Source of the DNA: Pyrocephalus nanus | Taxonomy: Eukaryota > Chordata > Aves > Passeriformes > Tyrannidae | DNA: 64,000 nucleotides | Assembly (NCBI GenBank): GCA_038380795.1 | Contig: CM076266.1 | Span: 9,012,001-9,076,000 of the forward strand | Reading direction: 5' to 3' | Shown here: piece after piece, positions 1 to 13,796 of the stretch | Layout of the letters: each line of letters opens with the position of its first letter | Position numbering within the stretch: the first letter of the stretch is position 1 | Position numbers and translations under genes: made by a program | The notes under the pieces: generated by a model | What the model was told of the DNA's origin: nothing | The model's input: the letters and a program-made list of their open reading frames with translations, nothing else | The model's database searches: none

Positions 1-3000
1 TGAAAACATGTTCTTCAGCTGTATCAGAAACGGAATTAATTCATTCAGTAAATAAAACAGTGACAACTTAGAAATGTTATCTGACAGACAGTTTTGCTAT
101 TTGCCATGGGTTGGGGTATTGTATGTATGACTTTTGCTCCCTCCCTCCCCGCCCTCTCTGACCATGGGATTTACAGGGATGGGCTTTGAAAAAAAAAAAA
201 ATTACATTTTAAAATTAAAAATCCCCAAATCTTCTTACAACAGAGCAAAGCAATACATACTTACATATGCTGTACAATCTGATAACAGTGACAATAATTA
301 TACCTTAAATCTGTTGCAGGTTTTGCAGTGGCAATTCATCTGGAAAGCATCAGTAAAGGTACCCTCGCTGCAAACCCTAACACTGGTGTAACACAGTAGC
401 TCATTTCTGTGTTTACTCTCACACACAAATGTGCAGTTGGGTGGGATTTTCCTGTTTCACCACAGATATCCATGGGACCAGAGCTGTGTGAGTACTGCAC
501 ATGCTTTACAGCCTTACTTGTAGCTTCATCTGATTACCAGGAAATAAAATGTCCCAGTGGCATTTTGGCTCAACATCAGAGCAACTCTCAGAAATTAAGA
601 TATGAGAAAAATTTAAGACACTGTCACCCATGGATGAGGTTAACCACAGTCCTGAGCTGTCCTCTGAGGTGTGTGCTGCAAGGATGAACCCGGAGATCCT
701 CCCACTGGAGCTGGCAGGCTCGAGTGCTACAGGACTTACCCATGGCTGTGAACATATATGTCCCCCTCCCACCAGTGAGGGATGATCTTTATTGGAAATT
801 ACTGTAGCCTCAGGACAAAAAAGCAAAAAGGTTCATGACCAGGCATAATAACACTCCTTAAAGGCCAGACAGGCTTCTGAGCTTACCTTTGGAAGAGTTA
901 ATTTGTCCGTTTCTGTGATGCAGATTGCAGGCAGTTACTAGTGAACTGATGCTTGCTTTTTTATCATCATTAAGGGAATGACATGACTAATAGTATGAAC
1001 TATACTTGATTAAAAAATCCTGATTTAGCAAACCAGCAAAGCATATGCTTGCACTGGAACATAAGAACAGTCCTAGTGGGCTGGTGTGCTTAATGGGAAG
1101 CTTGTTCTGAAGTATTTTGTCAGTAAAGTCCCTGAAATGTCAGGTTTTGCTGATTAGCATCCCCCAACCCACGGGTTGTGATCAGCAGGTCACCCAAAAG
1201 CACTTCTGACATCCTCAGCCACAGGTAATTAAAAGGAATTAAAAGTATGATTTTGCCCAAATCAAGTGCCTGTTAAGATGCCAGGGGGTTAGAGACAATT
1301 CAAAGCAGAGACATGGAGTGGTTTCCTACCCCCCTTTTTCCACCTCTGAATGCCTTGGATATTATGGCGATGGGAACTACCTAAGTACTTAAGAGAGACT
1401 GATCAACAAAGCTTAGGGCTGCAAAGACAGGATGCTGTTTTGGAAGAAAAATATCTTGGAACAAGAAAACTCACAGGAAAAGAGGTGAAATCAACAGCAT
1501 AGGATAAAGCCAGCATGAATCAGTTTCTCTCTACATGAGTAAACCTCTTCCTCCTCTGCATCTACATGTTCTGCATCTATTCTCTTACTGTGGCTAAAAC
1601 AAATGTGTTTAAATATATATATTGCTAGTCCCCCTACTAAATCTCATTGTGTGATGAGGGCTTTTTTTGTATTCAAGCTTAGGCTAGACTGCTGTTACAC
1701 CATGTAAATTCAGCTCACTTCCACTGACATGTGCGATAGCCTGTAGAAAGTTTTCTGGTGACAGAAGCAGTCAAAGGAAGAGATTTTCAAGACACAAAGG
1801 GAGGTCTGAACCCAACCTGCCTTCACAGGTGAGAGGAGCTCAGTGTTTAAGTGCAGTGTGAGCGTTCAACTCCCTTTGGAATTATTTTGCTGGAAGCTGA
1901 CACGAATTCAACACCTTCTTTGCCATGCTGAGAGTACAGTATGGCATAACATTCTACAGTAACCAATTACACTTTATTTATGCTTTTGAGCCTTTTCAGG
2001 TGACAAAAAATACTGCATATGCTACACGACATTGGGAGAGAGGGATATTGCTACTAAGGACATTGGGGTCAAGTCATGCTCTTGCTCAGATGGCTACAAA
2101 ACATCCACACACTGCTAAGGTATTTTAAACATTGCTTATCTGGAAAGCCCTCATACAAACTACATTTGATGCAGTGGTTTAGAGTAAAAGTTGGAAGAAC
2201 TCAGTCCACTGATTCCAAGGATATCCCATTATTGGAAGTGTTTTTCTCAGGCTACTAAATTTCGAAGTCCAGTAATAGATGCAGGTGTCAATTTATTGTC
2301 ATATAAGAAATAATCCAGAGGAAGGGTTAAAAATACTAGGCTGGAGAGCACTGACATTTGGAAAAGAGAACAGAAAATATGTCAAAAAGGCAGTATTTTC
2401 TATCTTTTCTCCCCATCAATATATATCTGTCTGCTTAACAGTGCTAATGGTTTCAGAAACTAAAGAGAGGGATAAAAGAAGCAGCATTTAAACAATAAAG
2501 AATTAAGTTTTCACCTTTTGATTGTATTTTACTCTACAGGGAATAAATTTGGTTTGTGTTTGCGACAGGTTTTTTCACACTGGATTTCATTGCCTGTTTT
2601 AAATGAATGTACAAACGTAAGTTAGTGTGAGACTGATTTAATATTGTACCAGCAGTATTGTGAAAAATGACTGTGCAATGTGCTTTTTGAAAAAAACCAG
2701 AACATGCATTTGCAGTAATTCATTGTGAGCCAGATAGTACCAGCCTTCCCCTGCCCTTAGCAGCTCAGTGAGCTCGCTGAGTAAATACCTCTGAAAGCAC
2801 TTCCACACCAGTGCAAGCCAGATTTTAACTTCAGTAATTAACTATCATCTTCCAAAAGGCTTGAAGCATTCACAGTGAGTGCACAACAACCCACATCAGG
2901 AACATTAACTGGATAAACTAAAGGAAAACAAGAGAAGATGCAAGCTGAATGATATTTTGCCCCCAAGGAGAAAAGCAGTTTCTGAAGTTTAGGGTCATAT

Positions 3001-4139
3001 CCTTCGCAACCCTTTCTCTCCCCGCAGGCGTGAATGCAGGATGCACACTGGCACTTAACAGCTGGTGCTCCTGATTAGCAGATCTCAAGGGGTTAAAGTG
3101 TTTGCCCTTATATAGTTGCCTAAGTGGAGTATCCAGCATGTCATAAAAACATGGGTAAAAGTTAAGTTTTTCTCCTTTTTCTCCTGCAATAAATAACGAC
3201 CTGGTCAAATTCTGCTGCAATAGGCTCCATGAGGTGACCATCAACTTGCAATATTTAAAATCACAGTGAATTACCCAGCATTAGTTTTATGACTATAACA
3301 ATGAAAGCTTCCCTCTTTTCTCATCCCCCTAAGCATGGCAGTGGCAGGGGATCTATTTTGCTAAAGCACAAGACACACGAGAAACACCCTGTGGAGGATC
3401 ATCCCTTCCCCATTGCAGCGGAATTGCTGTCACTGTGATGGCACAGGGATATGACAAAGTTTGATGAGAAGGGTGACATCCTTAAATGTATCAGTTGGGA
3501 AGGAAAAATTAAAGCGTATCATCAAACAGTGTTTTTCAGGTTCAGCAAACTACAGAGCTTGTGCACCTGAAAATGTGCTGGGTTGGTTCTTTGTGTTTTT
3601 TTTCTATTCTTTTTTTCCAGGTTATAGGAACAATCAGCATTTTTTATATATCTGCATGAAAATTTTGGCTTAATTAAGGTAATCTTTGAGATTTTTATGT
3701 AATAGGCTTGAGCATACACTGAAAGCAAAGTCAAAAGTCCTATTTTATTCAGTACTAATGAAAAGTGCAGCGTATATTCTGTGAAACTGATAGAATTTTA
3801 TATTAAAGCTCTGTCTTAAAAGGAATATTTTAGATTCTAGATGCTCTGAATTTTCTGTGTATTTATAAAAATAAAATGATGCTTAAATACTTCATCAAAG
3901 CAGTTATTTGTGGGGGGTTTCTTTTTAAATAACCCAAACTGAAGGGTTTTCTTTGTGAATGTTTCACAAATACATTTCACTCATAAATATTAAATTAAAA
4001 AGGATTTTTCTAGTTGGGAACAACTTTCAGATCTACTGGCATATATCCTCAAAAAGATATAACTCTGCAGAATGGCTCTAGACTTGTTACTGTGAGCCCT
4101 AAAGGATGGCTTGGTCATTAGGGGGCTATGTTTAGATAC

Positions 4140-4312
4140 ATTTCAGTTCTCTTCCAGACTGAGACTCTGACTTCCTGCACCACTTTGGCTAAATCATTAA
4201 ATTCACCCTATGTTTCACACCATCATTTATAAAATGAACCACTTTTTTCCTACCTAATGAGTTGTTATGAAAGCAAATCCATTAATGATTACAAGGTGCT
4301 TGGACACTGGAG
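4140..4312 (+). repeat. MIR-like ancient SINE relic
   Basis: The stretch has the order of features of a MIR SINE in sense orientation: GACTCTGACTTCCTGCAC, a degenerate ctttggctaaatcattaaattcaccc, TTTATAAAATGAACC, CTACCTAATGAGTTGTTATG and ACAAGGTGCTTGGACACTG. Divergence is high, as expected for a relic predating the bird-mammal split. Ends are approximate. Confidence 0.6.
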
Positions 4313-6563
4313 AGGTGAGGACCTAGATAGATAGTCTATTTTTTTTTCCAATACCCTTTTACACCTTTCTCAGCCCTCTTTCTGTTCCCTTGATCATGAA
4401 GTGATCACAAAGTTGAATATATGATGTAGGAGTCATGCTGATGGTTGTAAGGGGGAGGTTATTAGCATTTTTACTATTTCTCCTTAAGGAAATTATGATG
4501 ATCTGTGTGGGAATAAGCATTTTTCCCAACAGAAAAAAATGGAGTACTAAGGGGAATACAGAAATGACCTGTCAAATGCCTTTCTTTTTGTAGCAATAAG
4601 TATTCAGCTTCATTCTAGTCAGATATTACCTGCTTAATGCATCTTTTTATATTTATTATATTGTATAGATTTTGAATTAGGCCTTGAAGGGCAAAGGGAC
4701 TTGTTAGGTCAGATTAAAAACTGGCTTGTTAGAATCTTGAAGGAAGAATCACTAATACAGTCCTTTACACTGCTGTTGCTGGAAGCTGAAAAAGACCCAA
4801 TTAATATTTTCAGGATGCTGCTGCTCGTCAGCCTTTAGCCTCAGATCACACACGGCTCGGTGTTCACAGGCAGTTGGGAGCGCCCTGGAAGATTCACTTG
4901 TGATATTGTGAAACAGCAAAAATACACTTGAGAAAGAAACTAAGGGGAAAAAATACAGTGTCAGTGAGGACACTGAGCTGTCTCATCACAGTGTGTCTGT
5001 GTTTAGGAAGAAAACAAGTGCTTTTCATGTTTGGGTGATGACTGCATGACTCATGCCTAAAAGTGATGCGTCATGGTCAAAGCACACTTGTGCACAGCGG
5101 CTTTGTGCTGCCTTTCTTCCCTCCCTGTGTGAAGATTCTGACAAATAGGCTTTCCTGGGTTAAGTACTGCATTTTCTGGCCCTTTTCTGCAATCAGCTTT
5201 GCCATAGGAAGGAAGTAGACAGTGAACTTTGGAGACCCAAGGACAGGCAGTGACTAGATCCAGGTCTGTCAGGAGCCTGATATGCAAGCACAGCCATCTA
5301 TACTGCTGTCTGCAATACTGTATAGGAATAGAAGTGGGCTCTCTGGGGAGTAAGGAGGGTAAATCAGCACTCATGGACTATTACACTGTCACAGCTTTGC
5401 TGTTTCCAATGTCTCATGTAGCTGGACGTAGCACAGATACGCTATAGATTTGCCATGCTCCTAAAGCCCTGGATGCCTCCAGCTTCCTACTGACAAATTC
5501 TAAAGGATGGCTCGTGTAGCTGCTCCAGCAAGTGTTGCCCCATTGAGTACTTAATGTTGCAGCAAAACATTTAATCACACCATATGAGGGGCAAACTCAA
5601 TCTGATTAAAGAGAAAAGGGTCATAACTAGGGGGAGTGTAACACCACTTCTTCACTGACCATTAGTTTTAATGGCAAACCGGTAATATTTACTAACTAGC
5701 TTAGTCTCAAAGGCCCAACCTCATCTCATCTACTCCAGCCATCCTTGAAGTTCGAATTGGAGTTAGTCATCTCCTCTCTCAACAGCTAAGAGAGAGAGAG
5801 GGTAAGCTCTGATGGCAATTCATTTGCCTGAGAATTATCCTCCAGAGGTGCGTATCGTTCTCATTGATGACTGAGGAGACCTAGACAACTAGGTTAGGTG
5901 AGATGCTTAACACTAGATGTTTTATGTGGCCAAAGTTAGCTGGAATGAACCTGGCTTGAAAGGAGCTGAGTTTCTGTTCTGCACTTTCGGGTTCACAAGT
6001 GCTAGAATCTGCCAAATCTAACTGCACTTGAGGTCTGTGTTTTGTGTCTATAGCCTTCCCCATTTTCCTGACCTCCTCATTTGACGATGTTGAGGGAAGT
6101 GACAAAAGAAAAGCAACATGGAACCACAATGAAAAGAAAAACCAGCTGCAGTACAGTGTAGTGAAGGCCATGGAAGTGAAAAATGTATTGTATGAGCAAC
6201 TGCTGTTTGCACAGTGTTCTGCTGCAAAGAAACGAGAGTATTTTCTTCCTTCAACTTGCATTATGTAAGTGCCCATTAAATAAAAACACTTGTAAATATT
6301 AGAGATTAAAAAAGGGAGCTGACCATCAGCTAGAAACTGCAAAAATAAAAGCAATTTTCATTTGTAGTTATCCAGATGTCTGTTGTTGTAACTGCTGGAG
6401 TTCTGCTATTGGCCAGAAGGATCATTTGAGGCTTTTCATGGAAAGAGAAAAGAGTGAGCAAAAACCTAGTGAGGGACACACTTTTAAAGAGAACAAAAAA
6501 GATAAATGTACTGAGGCTGGTGTTTTCATAAAAAGCTTATTCTGTCTCTGAGATGAACAAAAT

Positions 6564-6588
6564 CTGTGTGCATATGTGTGTGTGTGTA
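6564..6588. repeat. short TG repeat
   Basis: Imperfect (TG)n with a CATA interruption, about 25 nt. Confidence 0.85.
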
Positions 6589-9500
6589 ATTAGGGATGGA
6601 CCCAACATATACCTAAATCTGTGAACTGTCTGTAATGTCAGACAAAATACATAAATACTTATATACACCTAACAAAATAAAATTTCACTACCTTAATTAA
6701 AAACCAAAAACTGAAACAATTTCAACAAAAGAACCCAATGGGCAAAGCAAGCATGTAAGTGGAGAAGGGAGTACTTATGGTAATAAAAGTGAGGTAATTA
6801 TAATTCTTGTGACAGTCATATCCACACAGACTATACATTACATAATGTATTATTGTTTACACATTTTACATTAATACTCAAAGACTGCATTTTATAAATG
6901 CTTAAATGTGATATGGCTTTGTCAGTACACAACCCAAAGGAAGGTGACACTGAAGATGGAACACTTAGGAACAGGCTAATATCTTAAAAAATGCTACAGG
7001 AAAATAATGCTTCTAAGCTTTATACAGATTTTAACAGTCTTGCAAGGATAGAACTCACTGCTGACATGTCAGCTTTTAAGCTAATATCCTTTGTCAATGC
7101 AGAAAAAACATGCAGAAACCACTCACTGTATCTGAATGCAAATGGATGCTAATTGAGCACGAATCCTTCCTCACTTCAACTGTGCATGAGAATTGTCACA
7201 TCGCATTCTGTACCATATAGGAATTGTTCCTCTTTTACATCTAGATTTCCTCCACCCTCCCCTGAAGTTGAAAGTAAATGAATATGCCTAAATTACTACA
7301 TGCAAGAAAGGAAGTTAATGATTTATGTTCTGTATGGGCTAAAATATCCCATAATCACCTATGGTCACACCAGAAAATACCCGTGCACACATCTAAATTC
7401 AGCTTATACATGCACGTGCAGACACACACAAAACACATACAAAGCACACTGTAGCAAGAATTGTGAATGTGCTGCTACTGCCTGCTAATAGGTGCTTCCC
7501 AGGATCAGTACCTACAGAGTTTTACACAATTTCCTTCTCTTAGTATCTCTTCCAGAAGCTATTGACAAGCTACCTGAGAGGCAGTCGATCTCCGTGTGCT
7601 TGAACATGAACAAAGTTTAGATGCTTATTGCAAAAATGACACTTCTGAATACATGCCTCAGTTGGCCTTAAAAAATCTTGGAGTCCCCTTTGGAAAACAT
7701 GAATTTTCTTTCCAGGGGACACAGAGGTAGCTCGCCCACATGAAACTATTATATTGTAAGAACTATGATTTACAATACTTCCATTTTACATTGCATGTAG
7801 GTGGTAATGCTTTCACAAGACAGTACATGGAGTGACCTGAATAAAAGATGCAATTATTATGGATTCATTCTTTAACAGAGTTTATCCTTAAAAAGGACTA
7901 ATAGAAGCTATAGAAGTTGTGGGATAACCACACTTTAGAGAGGCAATAGACATTGTACCCTTACAGGAAGAATACTACCATCCAGTCACTTGAACACTTC
8001 TCCGCTGCATAAGATTAGCTACCAAAAAAGAAACAGTCCTTTACTCTGTATGTAAACCTCCTCTTCCAAACTTTTACTCAGCTGCTTCTCAAACCAGTGG
8101 CATGGTACTTCTGTGGCCAGCTTTTTCATTTTTCCATATTCTAACCTACCCATTGTGTGAAAAAATGCTGCCCAAATTCCTTATCTGCTTGTCTCCTCCT
8201 TACTTTCAGTCAATGACCCCTTGTTTTCAAATTAGTCACTATCTCAAGCTGCCTACTGACATCAATACGTTTCTTTCAGGGTCTTCTAACGCTCTATGGG
8301 GACCCCCCTTCGTGCTCCCTTTCCCAAGGAATAGCCCATGTCTGATCAGTCTTTCTTCACAATTCATTTGCCCCAAACTCTGGATAATTAGGATTGCCTT
8401 CTACCATACTTTCCTACTCCCAATTCTTTTCCAGTAAATCCTCAGAACAGCAAATAATTCAAGAAATATGGCTCTTTAAGGGTAATCCCTGACCACTAAA
8501 CTGTATAAACAAAAAGAAAAAAAAAAGTCAAAGAAATCACAATGATAACTTGTTTGCTTTTTGTTTGAAATCTCTATATCTCATAAAGGAAACTACCAAA
8601 AAATGCAGACCATACAACATTCACTAGAAAATATCAACCAACAACACCTTCCCTGTGGTCACTAATTCATTTCACAACAGAAGCTTGTAGAACATGGTAC
8701 ATTTTTATCTTCCTTTTATAAACTGTTAATCAGTGACTCTATACAGTAAATAGCAAACGTAAAGCTTTAAAGTGTTATATGTCAAAATGTGTTTTTCAAA
8801 GGAAATAAACACTGTTCTAAACAGCTTTTTCTAAATACTGAGAGTTTGCTGAGCATCTCAGGCTGGACCATAAAAAACCATCCTATACATTCCCTATATA
8901 CACTTCTGCATGTAGCGGGGGGCCCAGCTCTCATTGTGATTAATTATCTGCTGGGAAAGGCTGTAAGAATGAGCACTATTTGCCTAATTGTGTTACCAGG
9001 GTAACTCATTACATAAAAGTTACAATACATAAATGCAGCTCATTTGAAAAACTGGCCTTACAACATATGGTATGTTTACATGGACACTGGGAACTTCCTT
9101 CGGAAATTGAAATAGCAACATTTCAGATTTACGTGGTTGGCATTACTGCTGCTGAGAACTGAGGCAGTCTTGTGGACAGCACAATGGTACACAAAGCAAA
9201 CCCCAGTTTTTTGGCTCCACTGGCCTGCATTACTTTTCTGTGTTCCTCGACATAATAATCTATCTCACCCAAATCTCAAACACCAGCAATGTGACTAATT
9301 CAAACTTAGACAATAAAATAAATAAGCCTGAATTTTTCTGTTGTAAATTTTTATCCAGAACACCACTTATTTCTAATCCCACGTTTTGTCCTCTTAGCAT
9401 TAGATACCTTTAAAAAAAGTGATCTCTCTTTTACACTATATATTCTCTTAACCACTGTATGACACGTAGTATGTTAAATTTTATTTTCCTAGAGGAAGCT

Positions 9501-10265
9501 CGATCCTAGGCTGAAAAAATATTCCTGCATTCACCAAAAGCATGACAGAAACAGTCAGCTCCAGAGTTGTGTCAGCACGACTGAAGAATAGAATTTTCTC
9601 AGACTTTGCATAAGGACTCAAAAATAAGCAGATTGAATCCATTTTAACACGAGTATGGGCAAGCATTTCCTTTCATAGGATCCTTTCAGAGAGGAGCTAA
9701 CCCCACAACTTCATTATGATTGTTAAATCCACACAGCAGATAAGCAAAACCTCAGCAAGGGTTCAGATTAGCCCAAATCATTTGATCACGATGAGTCAGA
9801 AGGCGAATTAAGGAATCTTTTGTTTTGCCTTAAAATGTCACGGTATAAACTGCATCTGCTCAGGAGCTGACTCACAAGACCCTCAGACAATAGGGTAGCA
9901 GGGGCAAGGAAAGGACTTGGGGAGATAACCTCAACAGCCAGCCCAGGCCAGAGTGTGTGTGCTCATCAATTATAATCCAAGCTTTTGAATGCAAGAGAAT
10001 AAACCGTGGGTTCAGCTTTGCTAAATCGAATCTTTTTGCTGGGTTTTAGAATTTGGAAATCAATACTTTAAAAGGATTTTAAAATTCATATTTGCCTTTC
10101 CTTTGATTCATCTCGTTCCAGCTAGTTCAAACACAAGAAAATGGATGGTCAGCAAACCTTAAGCAGCTGCTGGCTGGATTAATATCTAAAAATCAAAACT
10201 ATTATCTACACTATCCAAGCTACTCAGTTCAGAAAAATGAAAGTGGGAAGACTCATAAGCTCCTA

Positions 10266-10315
10266 TTTTCCTTTTTTTCTCCTTTTTTTTTTTTTTTTTT
10301 TCTTTTTTTTTTTTT
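10266..10315. repeat. T-rich tract
   Basis: Interrupted T runs over about 50 nt, broken by a few C. Low complexity. Confidence 0.9.
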
Positions 10316-10952
10316 GGGTGCCAGAAACACTCAATAAAAATGTCTTGCAATATATCACACTTTTAGTCACTACAATAAGCCTGCAGGAAAGACATGAAAT
10401 GAGAAAATTCTCAACTTTTCTCGAGATCACACAAAAAGAAAAAAAACCTGATCAGCTCAGAGTTACTGTGAGTTTGGGGTGAGGAAGGAATATCAAGCAG
10501 ACTAAATCTAAGTCAGCTTATCTTCTCTAGTACCAAAGGATAAAACTTGTAAATACATCAAGAACGTTGAAATTCTCAGCAGAAATCAGCCTCAGAAAAA
10601 CAGTCTTTATCAAAAATCCAGCAAGCATTGTTATCTACAGAAACAATGCATTATCATTTTCTGTATTTATTTAAATCATGAAAGTGCACATGGGTTGAAC
10701 TAAGTCACTTCTCAGCTTCTAATTCAAACCCAAAGCTTGTACTAAGCACTCTGTCATGGAAGTGAGAGATGATTCATTAACTGTCTTAAAATTGTAACCA
10801 TGTACACGTAGCTATCATAGTTAAATAGATATCATACTTAAAACACGGTAAATAGTATTTAAATATGTTATGGTAAGGTCAGATTCAATACTGTTTAGTT
10901 TTTATTATTACTTTGATGGGTGTAGGATCAGGGTCTTGTAACTAGTCTGCAT

Positions 10953-11029
10953 ATCACAGAATCAAAGAATCATAGAACACCAGGCTGGAATGGGACCTCA
11001 AGGATCAACTGTCCAAACTTTCTAGGCAA
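10953..11029 (-). mobile_element. short CR1 LINE 3' fragment
   Basis: ATCACAGAATCAAAGAATCA followed by GGCTGGAATGGGACCTCAAG and a CTTTCTAGGCAA segment is the complement of a CR1 3' end with its octamer tail. Only about 77 nt remain, making it an old or strongly 5'-truncated copy. Confidence 0.85.
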
Positions 11030-11904
11030 CAGCATATGAATGAATCTAGGAAGAAGAAAATGATAGCAATAAACCATATGATAAATAGCATCATTAACTA
11101 TTGCTACAACTGAACAGAAGGATACATTGCGCCTTTAAAATTTTCTGCTGACATGACACAGGAATGGTAGCACCGGATAGACATCACTGATCTCTGACTG
11201 TTCCAGTATCTAAGAAGATTATTAAATGTGGTTGTTTGGAGTTAGTGCACAGATGCAGTCATTGCATTTACTACATTGAGGAAAGTGAAAATCATTAGGA
11301 ACCTGCCCCCACAGGAAATCTGTCCCAGTGCTCCTGGGAGCTCCTGCATGTCCTCCCTTCAGCTCAATCCCCCCTAAATACACCACGGGGGCATTTCTGC
11401 CAACTGCACCAACTTTTACTGTCCTGCAAGTGCCCTAGACCAAGATGTTTTGCTTTCTTAAAATTTTGTTCCTTAAAATTCCCTTCTTTTAAGGGATTTG
11501 CTTGATGGTTGCTTTCAGCATCTAAAATAATATAAGGGATGGCAACAAGAAAGGTAGTAGAAGATATGAATTTATGCGTTCAACAGAATGTTAGAACTAA
11601 TTCAATGAGCAGTAGAAGAAATTGTAAATGACAAAGGCATTTACAGTTAACTGTCTAAGAGAATGCAGGGAAGTAAATCATCACATGAAAAAGGAGCTCC
11701 TTTTCCCAACCTACCCTATTAAAGACCCCACTAAAGAGCCAAGGCATTTATTGATTGCTTTCTACTTTCCCACTGCTGAAACTAAGTACTCCTCTATTTA
11801 CTTTGATTTAAAAATGCATTATTGTCTACTTTCTAATAAACCAGACAGTGGAACAAGAAACTCAAATTATTCTAAGTTTATTCTTAAAAGTCCGTAGTGT
11901 AGGG

Positions 11905-11953
11905 TTTTTTTGGTGTGGTGGGTTTTTTTCCTTTTTTTTTTTTTTTTTTTTTT
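11905..11953. repeat. T-rich tract
   Basis: GT-containing T runs ending in a pure T run of 22 (11932-11953), directly left of the candidate regulatory block at 12.0-12.6 kb. Confidence 0.9.
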
Positions 11954-11999
11954 GAAAGACTGAAGGCCTTAATCCTTAAAAGCCTTTTTGAAAGAAGGG

Positions 12000-12560
12000 T
12001 TCCTCGATGCTGGCCCTGCAGCTGGGCCCAGATTGAAAGTGCACTTACATTTTTATGTTCAGCGCTGAAGGACTCTGAAGTTAGCCCTCGCACTGCACAT
12101 AAAAGCTTTGGAAAGGGCATTCTTTGCCACTCGTGCAATTCATTCTCTAAGAAAAGGAAATGGAAAGAAAGATTTCATGTCCAGGGCTTCAGGCCTTTGA
12201 TCATTTGATGAACATTGGATCCTCAACCTGGGCCTCCAGCTTCTCAGGCCAGACAAAGAGGGCCCCGGCCGCACAGGCTGGGCCGCGGCTCCCGCCCGAA
12301 CAAAACCTTTGGCGGCCGCACAGTGTGACAGCCTGGGAAAGGCCCACCTCAGCAGGGCTGAGATGCCCGCTCTGCCCTTTGATCTTTCATTTAAACTCCA
12401 GCCAAAGCACCAGGTCAGGGGATTTCGCGTCGCACACCCCCACGGGCAGAGGGGAGCAGGTCAAGAACAAAATGGGGGTGACCGATCTCCAAAAAGCCCT
12501 GTGACGCCTTTCTCTGGCCAGTTTCACATGACTTGTCTGGTATTGTGAGGCGCTAAGCCC
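12000..12560. promoter_or_regulatory. candidate CpG-rich regulatory block in intron
   Basis: In an otherwise AT-rich intron, 12240-12330 has about eight CpG in some 75 nt, including GCGGCCGC (12312-12319), with more CpG at 12425-12545. The left part (12000-12150) is a non-repetitive mixed-composition stretch. No open coding feature of a known family is present. It could be an enhancer, a small intragenic CpG island or an alternative or antisense promoter. This is inference from composition only. Confidence 0.35.
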
Positions 12561-13675
12561 ACACTTAAAATGGAATTTGACATTACATGGTACAATGGAG
12601 TCAATAAATGGCATTCTTCAGTGCTTTTACAACAAAGTCAACCCTCCCTTAAGTGGCTGAAAGCCCCGAGCTAGAAAATACTTCTCATTTACTTCTTTAC
12701 GCCAATAAATTGCATATACTTTAAATCTATTTTTCACTATGGCTCCTCACTGCTGATGACTGGAATGAGCTGCAAAAACACTTAACAAAGGTCTACATTA
12801 ATTTTACGATGTACCATTGCTTCTATTTTTAAAGTCTAGGTTGTCACGTGGCACGTAACAAGCATTGGAAATATCTTCATATTCCTTCACAGACCAAAAA
12901 CCTATTTTCCAATGAGCAAGAAAAACTAATCTCATCCCACTGAAAAATTTATTTTCAGTGCAGTGCAAAGGAGAAGGCAAACATACAACTTCTTTTAGCA
13001 TCAGCAGCAAGTTCCACATGATGCTCGCAGGCAGAAAATTCAGTCCATGTTTGACGAGACATATTAACAGAATCCAGAGAGGAAAAAAATGCTAAAATCC
13101 TCTTTCTAAAGGGACAGGATGCCACCATGTCCCAGAGGACTGGAATATTCAGGATGCAACAGCAGATGACTGCAAAGCATGGAGTGTATTTTCAAACTAC
13201 ATAAAAAAATATGTCTGTGTTAGAAGATTTTAAACAACAACTGTAAAGTGACTAGAACTCAAAGAACTAAATATTATTGTTTCTCTATATAAATTAGTAT
13301 GTTTTTACAACTAATACTTTTTCATTAAATACACAGATGTGCATAATGCCAGATCAAGGTGGCTTAAAAATTCAGGTTAAGAATCAGTAAAGGCAAATTA
13401 CTATTTTTGTATATTTTTTGTCAGGTTTACATGCCTGCTTTCACCTTCCATCCTTTTGAAGACAGCATCAGTATTAAAAATTTCTTTAGTTCTACCAAAA
13501 ATTATTTCAGAGTATCTTAAGTACTTCCCTCCATGAACCATTTACCAATCAAGAAAAAAATAAAGGAACGGTCCCAATCTCTAGAAATCTATACACTTCA
13601 TTTTAAACAAATAACAGTTTATGCTTATGTTGACAGATGATTTCCCACTTCATTAAACTACATGCCACAGATAAG

Positions 13676-13796
13676 CCCACTAAGAAACAGAAAAGTTAAA
13701 TACATTGTTCAATATCACACAGATAGTGCCAGAACTTGAAACAGAGAATTAACTGATTTATTTTTAGTCCCCAGTTCCTGTTCACTACAGTCTTTT
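13676..13796 (-). repeat. MIR-like ancient SINE relic
   Basis: On the plus strand AAGAAACAGAAAAGTTAAAT, then CAATATCACACAGATAGTGCC and CCAGAACTTGAAACAGAG follow the complement of the MIR core (gaaactgaggcacagagaggttaag ... ggtcacacagctagt). The similarity is weak and recognised by eye. Confidence 0.55.

Noticed and set aside
5881..6354. 157-codon minus-strand open frame, the longest in the window
   Set aside because: The residues show no domain pattern, overlapping frames on both strands are similarly open, and it falls within the PTPRN2 intron without splice support.
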